Positions 22,401 through 32,054 of a stretch of 64,000 nucleotides of DNA are shown piece by piece. Every line of letters starts with the position of its first letter. Position 1 is the stretch's first letter. Source of the stretch: Portulaca oleracea (taxonomy: Eukaryota; Streptophyta; Magnoliopsida; Caryophyllales; Portulacaceae); assembly GCA_029582165.1 (NCBI GenBank), contig CM055879.1, positions 36,737,330 to 36,801,329 on the forward strand. The letters are read 5' to 3'. Below the pieces are notes generated by a model that did not search any database, had not been told where the DNA came from, and saw nothing but the letters and a program-made list of their open reading frames with translations. A program made the translations under genes and the position numbers.

Positions 22401-23598
22401 GAAATAAGAAAATTCTTACTCCCTCCTTTAGAAATTGTGTCAATCAAACTTTAGAAACTTTGACAATCAAATTTTCAACATTGTTATATAAAAATGATGT
22501 CATAAGATTCATAATGAAAAATAGTATCCAAAAAATATAATAATGCAATTGATAATAGAATATTATATGAAAAATCATCATGCAATTAACAAATAATATT
22601 AGAGATCATCAAAGTCAACAAGTAACGAATGATATGGAATGGAGCCAATAAATCAGTACTTGAAAGAATATGAATAACATCAAAATTCGGATGAAACTAG
22701 CAAATTGGCAAGGGAAATTGAATTTAAATAATTTGAACTTTGGGACATAGTAGACTAAATAATATGAACTTTAGATTTGGTTCTAAATAATCTGAACTTT
22801 GCCCCCTTGAATTTTAGTAGCACGTCACATAATTAAGTTAAAATCAACTCGGCGGCGGAGGTCTGTGCCCATGTTAGCTTATTATTGTCATCCCGCCGCC
22901 GATTTAACTCGGTGGCGTACTACTAGAATCCAATGCGACCAAAGTTCATATTATTTAGAACAAAGTTTAAAGTTTATGTTATTTAATCTACTGTAACCCA
23001 AAGTTCAGAATCCAATTTCCAATTAGCAAACACATATATCATCACACAAGGAATATAATCAATAGCTGCAAAATGAACAGAAATCTTACCTTTCAGCATA
23101 GCAAGGATAACCAGAAATATTGCCGACTTGCTTAAGAGCATTCCTCCATCCCTCAACCTCAATCGGATTAAACCCATCCTGCGTCGCCAATCTCGCAAAC
23201 CCCTCCCCGAACTCCCCTTTCTGCCGCCGCACATCCGACGGGTCAACTCGGTAGAACACGGGCACCACTCGTTTCCGGTTCTTGAAGATTCTAGAAAGTT
23301 CGTCAAGACACAACCGTGATTCGGCGTACCTCGGGGATATGATGGCCACAGCGAGAGCCGAGTCCACGATTGCTTCCACTGGACTCGGCTGTATCACATC
23401 CCCTCCCTCCATTCCTCCGTCGTCCATGAAGGCTCGCACGCCGTTGGATTGCAGAGCTCTGTGCAGAGGCTTTGTGATCGTGTGACGCGTGTCCTCCTCT
23501 CGGAAGCTCAGAAACACGTCCCAGCTCACCCGCTTCGACAGCATTGACGGCGGAAGGTGCGGCGGCGCGGATCCTCCGGCGTCGTCATGATCGGCCAT
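16492..23598 (-). CDS. TIR-NB-NB-ARC-LRR-C-JID immune receptor (TNL-A), duplicated NB subdomain
   Basis: Intracellular immune receptor of the TNL class. Exons on the minus strand: 23598-23090, 21248-19637, 19540-19127, 18689-17106 and 17010-16492. They sum to 4638 nt, in frame, 1545 aa. The TIR domain is in exon 1 (SWDVFLSF at about 25-31, CLDEL). Exon 2 has two successive NB units: P-loops GTPGTGKT near 226 and GTPGIGKT near 394, kinase-2 LIVLDD near 304 and 473, and GSRIVVTSR in each. A single GLPLAL and MHD (near 667) follow. Exon 3 is the NB-LRR linker. Exon 4 holds about twenty LPxx-type LRRs. Exon 5 (LSFLVIPGSEIPAWFS) is the C-terminal jelly-roll/Ig-like domain. The TIR reads FREED where FRGED is usual, and SRLCL where SRWCL is usual. 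Structure otherwise matches TNL-B. Intact by frame, so probably expressed or recently functional; activity is inference. Confidence 0.93.
18835..19006 (+). mobile_element. tRNA-derived SINE candidate in TNL-A intron 3
   Basis: GATCGATTCC at 18874-18883 fits the RNA polymerase III box B consensus. About 30-40 bp upstream, AAGCGTGGGCG is a poor box A. The sequence ends in a run of nine A (18998-19006). GC-richer than the surrounding intron. The corresponding TNL-B intron shares the upstream ~25 bp but not the body. No clear target duplication found. Confidence 0.4.
20162..21160 (-). repeat. Intragenic tandem duplication of the NB-coding segment in TNL-A
   Basis: Unit 1 is 21160-20657 (starts GLDTRVDKVLERL) and unit 2 is 20656-about 20162 (starts GLDMRVKEVLERL), roughly 168 codons each. 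Both contain P-loop, kinase-2 and RNBS-B. The junction reads NDLESR-GLDMRV, where TNL-B continues NELESLELF. This is the pattern of unequal exchange between NB segments. Both units keep their key motifs. Confidence 0.92.
21249..23089. other. TNL-A intron 1 (1.8 kb)
   Basis: Lies between the TIR and NB exons. Holds a Mutator-like MITE (22712-23020) and probably a Stowaway relative around 22419-22647 (TACTCCCTCC at the left, ATGGAATGGAG at the right). The rest is AT-rich with no coding signal. Confidence 0.7.
22712..23020. mobile_element. Mutator-like MITE in TNL-A intron 1
   Basis: A 309-bp element with long inverted termini. Left: GGGAAATTGAATTTAAATAA then TTTGAACTTTGGG; right: complementary CCCAAAGTTCAGAATCCAAT then TTCC. 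Flanks AATTGGCAA (22703-22711) and AATTAGCAA (23021-23029) are a 9-bp duplication with one mismatch. The centre is a GC-rich palindrome around CGGCGGCGG / CCGCCGCCG. Confidence 0.8.
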
Positions 23599-23718
23599 GG
23601 TATCGTCGAGGTCAACTTTAGGAGAAAGAAACTAGAAAGAGAAAAAGACTGAGTTTATGAGGAATTGAAATAGTATGAGTACTCAATTGCAATTTTTTTT
23701 TTGTTTGAATGTTGGATG

Positions 23719-23726
23719 TATTTATA
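23719..23726 (-). promoter_or_regulatory. TATA box of TNL-A
   Basis: TATAAATA on the minus strand, 121-128 bp upstream of the ATG. Its upstream edge is only ~33 bp from a Stowaway-like MITE (23759-23979). Confidence 0.65.
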
Positions 23727-23758
23727 GCGGGTGCGAGCTTGGAAAATGTGTTCAAGTA

Positions 23759-23979
23759 CTCCCTCCTTTCCATCGTTTGTTAAGACCGTGACGTCAATAT
23801 ATACAGTGAGAGTGAGTTGTTATATAAAATGAGCATTACTATAAATTAAAATATTATATAAAAGTATAATATTGTAATTGTTACAAAATTAATATATTAT
23901 GTAAGAAATTATTCATTGAAGAGAGATATTGAAAACTGTAAAAGTTAAAATTATGACAATTAATATAGAATGGAGGAAG
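23759..23979. mobile_element. Stowaway-like MITE in the TNL-A promoter
   Basis: 221 bp between TA at 23757-23758 and 23980-23981; left end CTCCCTCCTTTCCATCG, right end AATATAGAATGGAGGAAG, inverted. It occupies about -160 to -380 relative to the TNL-A ATG. Confidence 0.75.
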
Positions 23980-26849
23980 TACTTAAGTTTAATCTTTGCA
24001 ATTTATTCATTTTCACAGATTATAGCCTTAGACTACATATATTGAAATACATCAACATTTTATGTGATAAATTTTTTTTTTAATTTGATGACTTTAAAAA
24101 ATATGGATAAATTTTGTAATAGTATTGATATATTTATTATGAATTTTATAATTAATATTGATGAATTTGTTAAAAAATTAATATAAGTAATGTATTTAAG
24201 TATGTAAAGTGGTGTATCTATGTACATACAACACGGTAGACCATATAACAATTCATTTTTTTTTTAATCCAAAAGAGCGTTGTTTTGTCAAAAACATTGG
24301 AAAAATATTGGTCAATTTTTTCATATTAACTTTCTTTTATGTGGCATTTGGCTATTGGAAAAAAAGATTTACAAAGGCCCACAATTCCACACCTCTAATA
24401 TGGGGAAATTTCATGAAAGAAGTTAGGACAATTTTTTCTAGCAAAATTTCTTTGAAATTCTTACCATACGTTCTCTAACGTAAAATTATAAATATATTTT
24501 CTTTTTTCACTTATAAGTTATCTATGAAGATTATAAACTTAAATATTTTTCAAGATAAGTTTGTTTACATATTTCATTTTTAAAATTTTTTATAAATAAA
24601 TTTAAAACTAAGAAAATATATTTATAAATTTATACTAAATAAAAATGAATGGTTAAAATAAAATTTAAGACATATAGATGATATTCTTTTTACTTGTAAT
24701 GGTTATCATAGTTCATAACCACTACAAAGCATTTTCCTTTTCTCAATTATTCAATTTCAAAGTCCAATTGACTTGAAGGGTTTACAATAAATAGTTGTAT
24801 ATAATTGAAAGAATAAGAAGAAGATAGCAAAATGCAAAACATTAAACACTACTAAAGCATACATTTAGTAAAAGGACCATGATAACCATCTTGACTCAAG
24901 ATGGTTTTCAAGATTTGTGCTTCGATTTTTCTTTTCTTTCTTCTTGCCGTAGTTCTTTGAAAAGTTTTAACATAATCTCTTCGCTACAACCAACTTGTGC
25001 CAGCGACATGCACGTTTCTTCATCTAAACTATTATAAAAGTTTTTCACATATATCTCCAATTATCCCTATTGACTTGGTTGGGCTCCTAAATTATTTGTT
25101 TCTTCCTCTCTTTAAAGTGTCTCAATCTCTTTAAAAAAATTAGTTTTATAAGTTGCTTGTCTAACTAGTTATCACTTGGATTTCATCATAACTTTCGATC
25201 TATTTCCTCTTCTACCTAACTTTACCCTTCAAATCTCTAAGATCGAGCCCTCGATATCAGAAAACAAGTGCAAATCAAAATTATCATCAAAAAAAAAATC
25301 AACCAAATTATTAAAAGTACGGTCACTGTCTAAATTTGCCCCCTAACCACTATTTTCTTTAAAATCAAACTTAGACTCACTCAAAAGAATTTGATTACTA
25401 TGGAAGTTTGCATTATACATTTACAAGTTGTTCCATGTTAGCAATTTTTTTTTTTTTGCCGTCAACGTCAATGTAAGGGGAGAGAAAGAAGACTTTGAGA
25501 TTATGAGCAAGTGCGGACGATATGACCCAATTGCATTTGTTCTATAGTTGTCCCATGTTAAGTGTTAACATGTTACCGCGTTACTGCATACACAATTTAA
25601 CAAAAGAAGGAAAATTGCATTCTAATGATCTTTAGATTCTTTAGCCCTGTTATTTTATACGGCTGGCTGCGGTATGACGCGGTGCGATGTAGTGGAATTG
25701 TGGTGGGTTATAGAAAGTTGTGATGAGTTTTGGTTTTAATAATTATTAATGTATTGACAAATGTGAAATTGTAATTGAAAAAAGTAGATTGTGGTGGGTT
25801 GTGGTAAATTTGGTGGATTGCGACAAATTGTGGTGCAGTGTGGCACTGCAACCCGCATAAAAGATTTCAATTTCTATATACCAATAATTTTTATTTCATT
25901 TTTGTATATTAGTGGTCCAAAAAAATAAAATTATATTTTGATGGAACAATACCAACTGTATACCCTAAATACTATAGATTTTGATTTGTATTTTATTCAA
26001 AATTTAGCACAACACTTTTCCATGATTTTTAGTGAATTTGCAACAGTTGTACCAAATTTTTTTGGTTTTTTACAATTCTTTACTTTTATTACTTAAAAAG
26101 AATATGATAATTCTAAATAATAATTTTTTTAAAAAAATTAGTAAACTTCATAACCTTTTTAGGAGCAAGAATGAAAAAAATACAAATGATATGGAGCATA
26201 AATGAAAATTTTCACAAAATATGGAGGTAGATTTGAAACCACTATAATACAATTTTTTAATTTTTAGGACCACAAAATACAAAAAAAAAATAGTAATGAC
26301 CATTAATATGCAGAAGTTAAAAATAAAGATTATTAGAATCCAAAAAAAAAAAAATCATATTTCCAGCTAACATTGCTATTGTCATAACACGTATAACACA
26401 ATTAATAGTTGCAATATTTCCTAAAAAAAAGTAATAGTTGCAATAGTTAATAAAATAAGATAATATTGCTATTGTCATCACACATATAACTCAATCAATA
26501 TCCTCTAAAAAAAGTAATAGTTGCAATAATTAATAAACAAGATTATATAATTTTAGTTTTCATTAAGGGCAAGTTGATTTTTCAAATAGTGTAAAGGGGT
26601 GCCTTGTCAATTTGGAATCTAGCTCTTGTTTATTTTAGGCCATGTTATTTTTGCTTCAAATTAAAGTGTGAAAATGATATAATATGGTAAATTATGAAAA
26701 TGGTAGGCTTCACATCTGCTTGGGGGCAGCTTTGTTCAATTGGAGCAAATATGTTGTGAATGGTAAGTCAAATATGGTATGATTCCTTCAACAATAATAC
26801 TGTTCTTGCCTAGCTGAATAATAATTCTCTTAACAATTTCACATATTAC
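23980..26849. other. Intergenic between TNL-A and the copia element
   Basis: No gene supported; very AT-rich. Contains a MITE at 25643-25868 and an imperfect ~95-bp tandem repeat at about 26367-26550 (ATTGCTATTGTCAT words). 26700-26849 is TNL-B 3' flank: it matches the TNL-A 3' flank around 16160-16400 (GCTTGGGGGCAGCTTTGTTC). Confidence 0.5.
25643..25868. mobile_element. PIF/Harbinger-like MITE of the TTTTATRCGG family
   Basis: Left end AGCCCTGTTATTTTATACGG, right end CCCGCATAAAAGATTTC; interior of GTGGTGGGTTGTGG and GCGGTGCGATG words. Related copies are at 31837, 37450, 40555, 53848 and 62110. Ends less exact than in the 62110 copy. Confidence 0.6.
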
Positions 26850-27100
26850 TGTAAAGGACCCAAAATGTATAATGGATCAAGTAAGAGATAATGAATAGAG
26901 AGAAGAAGGAATGAGGATGAATCTTATTGATTGAAGAAAAACCAAACAAGAAGGAGAATATATATAGTACAACCTAAGGCTAAGGAAAGAGAAAACAAAA
27001 GCCAAGACAGAAAGAAAACAAAGAAGGAAAACAGAAGAAAAAGAAAGGAAAACAGTACAAACTAAAATAACAAAAAATAACTAACTATTATTCTCTAACC
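26850..27100 (-). repeat. 3' LTR of the copia element
   Basis: 251 bp. Differs from the other LTR at six internal positions plus the last base, where the expected terminal A reads C at the edge of a 14-C run. About 97 % identical. Confidence 0.95.
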
Positions 27101-30100
27101 CCCCCCCCCCCCAAATTGGAGGGTATGTTGACCCCCAATTTGCTGAGAATGTGATGATGCTGTGTCCCTGGCAAAGGCTTAGTAAGGATATCAGCCAGCT
27201 GTGACTTGGAAGAAACATGTTCAAGATTGATCAAACCATCACTCAACTTTTGTCTAACAAAGTGACAATCAATCTCGATGTGTTTCGTTCTTTCATGAAA
27301 CACAGGATTCTTGGCAATGTATATTGCAGCTTGACTATCACACTTCACAGGTATAGGTTTAATTGATTCCACCTGAAGCTCATCAAAAAGTCTGCTTAAC
27401 CATGTCAATTCAGCAGCCAATCTTCTCAGGCTCCTGTACTCAGCTTCTGCTGATGAAAGAAAACTAAGAAAACTAAGACACTGTGGGTTGCTTCTTACTC
27501 TTCCAAGAGATGAGAGTTCTTCCCAAGAAAACTATGAAACCACTTATAGATCTTCTTGAATGCTTGCAAGCTCCCCAGTCCGCATCACTATAAGCTTGCA
27601 GACAGAAATCATCATCTTTGTGCAGCAGAATACCAAGGTTTGGCTTTCCTTTTAGATACTTCAATACATGTAGGGCTGCCTTCCAATGCAAATCTGTGGG
27701 GGCCTGCAAAAATTGGCTTAAATGTTGAACTGTGAAGGCAATATCAGGCCTGGTATTTACCAAAAAATTCAACTTCCCAATAAGTTGTCTGTAGGTTGTG
27801 ACATTATCCAAAGGGGTGCCAACAGTAGGCAAGAGCTTGATGTTAAGGTCCATAGGAGTAGTTACAGACTTCATGTCTGCAATTCTGAATTCTGAAATTA
27901 ACTCTTTGACAAACTTTTTCTGTGTAAGGACCAACCCTTCTGTTGTCTTGACAATCTCGAGCCCTAGGAAATAATGCACTTCTCCCAGGTCTTTAATCCT
28001 GAAATTAGTATCAAGATGGGCCTTCAAGGATTCTATTTCATCAGCATCATTTCCTGTTATCAAGATATCATCTACATAGACAGCTAAATAAACCGAAGCA
28101 TTAGTAGTTTTCTTATAAAACAGAGAATAATCATTAGCTGAATGTTTGTATCCTCTACTGTAAAGGACCTCTGTCAACTTAGCATACCATTGTCTGGATG
28201 CTTGTTTCAACCCATACAAAGATTTCTTTAATTTACATACTCCATTTGGTACTTCTGTTTGTATTCCCTCAGGTATTTTCATATAGATTTCTTCATGGAG
28301 ATCTCCATGGAGAAAAGCATTATTGACATCAAGTTGTTGTAATTTCCAATCTTTCTTTACTGCCACAGCCATGAGGGCACGAATTGTTGTCATTTTGACA
28401 ACTGGGGAAAAAGTTTCACCATAATCTATACCTGCCTTTTGTGTGTACCCTTTTACCACCAGCCTTGCTTTAAGCCTTTCTATGCTCCCATCTGCTTTAT
28501 GTTTCACTTTGTATACCCATCTACAATCTATAGGTTTCCTTCCTTTTGGCAAGGGAACTATCTCCCAGGTATTAGTTTGAGAAAGAGCTTGAAGCTCTTT
28601 ACTCATAGCATTCTGCCATCCAGTGTGTTGTGATGCTTCCTCATATGTTTGTGGTTCAGTATAGTCTAAGTAGAAAGAATCTACAGAAACAAAAGATAAA
28701 CAACAAGAAACAGTCTTGGGTGCAATGTGTAAGTTAGTAATGCATGAGAAACAAGTCTCATAGTCTTCTAAATATGCAGGAGTTTTATGTGTTCTAGTAG
28801 ATCTCCTTACAGGTTCATCCACCTTAGAAGAAGATTCTTCCTCATGGGCAATTGAAGAAGAATCATCAGGTTCATTAATTGAAGGATGTGTAGCTTCCAA
28901 ATCAACAATTTGAGATGCATAATTTCTGTGATCTTTGTTCACTATAAAATTTTCAATACCCTCTTTAAAAGGAAAACAATCTTCATGAAAGATTACATCT
29001 CTTGAGATAATAAACCTGTGAGATTTTATAGAGAACAGTTTATAGGCTTTTCTCCCTTGAGGGTAACCTATAAAAACACATTGTTCTGCCCTTTCTTGGA
29101 ATTTATGCCTGTTTCCTTTTAGGGTACTAACATAGCACAAACATCCAAACACTCTTAGATGATCATAAGAAGGAGTAGTATTGAAAAGAAGGTCATAGGG
29201 GGACTTATTCTTTAGTAGAGGTGTAGGCATTCTGTTGATAAGGTAGGTGGCTGTCAGAATGCTTTCTCCCCAAAAACTCAAAGGTAACTGAGATTGAAAC
29301 ATCAATGCTCTAGCTACTTCGAGTAAATGTCTGTGTTTCCTTTCTACTACTCCATTTTGCTGGGGTCTTTGGGTGCAACTTGTTTCATGCAATATCCCTT
29401 TTTCACTGAAAAATTTTATGGCATTAATGTTTTTTTCCTATTTCTAGGGCATTGTCTGATCTAACCCTCCTCACAGTGGCACCAAACTGGGTTCTTGCCA
29501 TAACTATAAAAGATTTCAGGATTTCAAAAGCTTCTCCTTTTGTGGTCATCAAGTGTGTCCAAGTGGACCTTGTAAAATCATCCACTATGGTAATAAAATA
29601 CCTATAGCCAGAGTGGGTTTTAACATGAAATGGTCCCCAGGTGTCAACATGCACTAAGGAAAAGAGTTCAGTAGTTGATATATTACTGGGATAAAAGGGC
29701 AAGCACTGTTGTTTTGCCTTAGGACAGACATCACAGCTTTAAACAGAATGATCAGAAGGAAAAGAACACTTAGGTAACAATTTCATTCTAGAAGTTGACA
29801 TGTGGCCAAGTCTTTTGTGCCAAAGATCCACACTTATAGTTGTGGCAGAAATTTTATTACATACAGTGTCATCAGATATAGAGTCTACAGCATGTGCTTT
29901 ATCTATTTGTTGGGAGAGCCTATCTTCCAAGATATAAAGGCCATTGACTTCCTTACCAAGAACTACTCTCATAGAAGGGTCCTGCAAGATACATTCATTT
30001 TTAGTGAATAGTGTATGACAATTTAGCTGTGCACACAATTTTCTTACAGAAATTAGATTGAACTTAAAACAAGGAACAAAAAGGACATCATTCAGAGTAA

Positions 30101-31458
30101 TTCTATCTGAGATTTGCAGTTTTCCACTGGAATTTATGGTCATTTCACTTTCATCTGGTAAAACGACCTTAATAGGATTTGGCAAGGTCTTTAAGGAATG
30201 TAAAAGCCTTTTATTATTGCACATATGGTCAGAAGCTCCTGAATCCAAAATCCAAGAATTCTTAGGTAAGAAGCAAGGTAAACCTACCACATTTGAAAGC
30301 AAACTCATGATAGTAAAAGGAACATTACCAGACATGCTTTCTGCACTGTCTTTGGGAGATGTATTCTCCTGTACGTGGGGTAAGAGAAGTCAGAAGTTGC
30401 TGCAGAAGTTGTCTAGTGTGTTCTTGGTTGAAGGAATGAGCTGGGGTAGGGAGTAGGCCTTCTCCACTGTCACTTTGATTCCCATTGCCTTGTAGAGCTG
30501 AATTTGCCATTCTTCTTGAATTTTGTTGTTCAGTTTGGGCTTGTTGCTTTGGTGGAAACTGCCTGCCCTGATTCTTGGGAGGATATCCATGTATTTTATA
30601 ACACTTGTCTATGGTATGACCGGGTCTCTTACAGTAATCACAAAACAATGTTGATTTCTTTGGCTCCTGTTTCTTTTGATCTCCCTTTTGATTGTTTCTG
30701 TTGGCATACATGGAGGCAGATTCAGATAGGAATTGTACATTGTCTTTTACCTGTCTTTGTTTCTCTTCTTGAGACAACAAGGCATAGACTTGTCCCAAAG
30801 ATGGAAGTGGGGACATCATCAAGATATTCCCACGAACTGTTGTATAGCTGCCATTCAAACCCATCAGAAATTGTAGTAATTTCTGCTCCTCAAAATGTGA
30901 CTCAATCTGTTGGTTGATGGTTTGAGGAGAGCATTTGCACTTCCCACATGTACATCTTGGAAAGTTGGTGACATTCCCTATTTCATCCCACAATTTCTTG
31001 GCCTTAGTATAGTAGCTAGCTATATCCAAGGTCCCTTGAGATAATTTGGAAATTTCTTGTTGGACAGAATACAACTTGGCCTTGTTTGACTGGCCAAATC
31101 TTTCTATTAATTCCTTCCAAAGGCTTTGAGCATGTGTGGAATACAAGACACTTTCCCGAATATCTTTGTGCAGACAGTTTAGGATCCAGGAGAGAACCAT
31201 ATCATTCCTTGTCTTCCAATAGGGAAATAATGGATCAGTTTCAGCTGGTTGCTGGAGGGTTCCATCGACAAATCCAATTTTGAATTTGGCATTGAGAGAG
31301 ATTGTAGCTTATCTTCTCCATGTGTCAAAGTCTTCTCCAGAGAAAAGTTCTGATACGAGAGCCATACCAGGCTGCTCTGATGGGTGAATGAAAAGGGGGT
31401 CACAAGGATCTGTGATTGGGAGGATCTTGGTGGTTTTCTTGATTGGATCTTTAGACAT
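27088..31458 (-). pseudogene. Copia gag-pol, broken
   Basis: Begins at an ATG at 31458. Gag has a CCHC zinc knuckle at 30601-30642. Protease DSGASDH is at 30225-30245; pre-integrase zinc-binding LWHKRLGH follows. Integrase spans about 28950-29650, RT has YVDD at 28067-28078, and RNase H has YSDADWG with DILTKPLP near the end. Breaks visible: in-frame stop 31309-31311 in gag; a frame change near 30340-30380 between gag and protease; in-frame stop 29739-29741; a one-base change of frame at a T7 run (29430-29436) in integrase; and a short duplication around 27459-27478 adding stops in RNase H. It cannot encode a full polyprotein as read. Confidence 0.93.
27099..27112 (-). other. Polypurine tract of the copia element
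   Basis: Fourteen consecutive C on the plus strand (G on the element strand) directly abutting the 3' LTR, the expected site for plus-strand priming. The terminal T of the LTR seems to have been replaced by G, possibly through homopolymer slippage or a sequencing error. Confidence 0.75.
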
Positions 31459-31528
31459 GGCTGATTGAATGAGGGCAGACAACGAGGAGGAGGAGAAGGA
31501 GGAATAATCAGGATCAGAAGCCTCTCAG

Positions 31529-31540
31529 GCTCTGATACCA
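31529..31540 (-). other. Primer binding site (initiator-Met tRNA)
   Basis: Minus strand TGGTATCAGAGC immediately downstream of the 5' LTR, the standard plant copia primer binding sequence. Confidence 0.92.
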
Positions 31541-31791
31541 TGTAAAGGATCCAAAATGTATAATGGATCAAGTAAGAGATAATGAATAGAGAGGAGAAGG
31601 AATGATGATGAATCTTATTGATTGAAGAAAAACCAAACGAGAAGGAGAATATATATAGTACAACCTAAGGCTAAGGAAAGAGAAAACAAAAGCCAAGACA
31701 GAAAGAAAACAAAGAAGGAAAACAGAAGAAAAAGAAAGGAAAACAGTACAAACTAAAACAACAGAAAATAACTAACTATTATTCTCTAACA
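31541..31791 (-). repeat. 5' LTR of the copia element
   Basis: 251 bp; in element orientation begins TGTTAGAGAATAATAG and ends CATTTTGGATCCTTTACA. Confidence 0.95.
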
Positions 31792-31836
31792 ATTACTAAA
31801 CTTGAAACGAGCCAAAAGAGAAAATTAAACAAGTTG

Positions 31837-31997
31837 CACCATTCTTTTATGAGGTACCGCAAGTTACCGCACTGTAATTTACCGCAACTTACCGCAGCCT
31901 ACCGCAACTCAACACAAATTACCATTACCTTTTTACTATTTCCACCGCAATCTACTGCAACTTACCGCACCGCAAATTAACCGCATAAAAGAACGAT
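31837..31997. mobile_element. MITE of the TTTTATGCGG family in the TNL-B 3' flank
   Basis: Left end CACCATTCTTTTATGAGG, right end CCGCATAAAAGAACGAT, with many TACCGCA words between. The TNL-A flank has the uninterrupted sequence AAACAAGTTAAATATGATTG at the equivalent place, so this is an insertion specific to the TNL-B copy. The TTAA in that empty site is the expected PIF/Harbinger target. Confidence 0.8.
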
Positions 31998-32054
31998 AAA
32001 TGTGATTGATTCATAATCATATCAGATGAAAGCATTCATCTTCAATCGATCCAT

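Larger units (their letters stand above)
26850..31791 (-). mobile_element. Ty1/copia LTR retrotransposon, full length but coding-defective
   Basis: A 4942-bp element on the minus strand. It has two 251-bp LTRs, ends TG...CA (altered at the inner edge of the 3' LTR), and a perfect 5-bp target duplication ATTAC at 26845-26849 and 31792-31796. The primer binding site next to the 5' LTR reads TGGTATCAGAGC (initiator-Met tRNA type). The domain order gag, protease, integrase, RT, RNase H is the copia order. It lies in the 3' flank of TNL-B: the paralogous sequence after TNL-A runs through the site uninterrupted. Confidence 0.96.

Noticed and set aside
31837..31997. Regularly spaced TACCGCA words, CRISPR-like at first glance
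   Set aside because: Spacing is irregular, the copies are degenerate and inverted MITE ends enclose them; a plant nuclear context excludes CRISPR.
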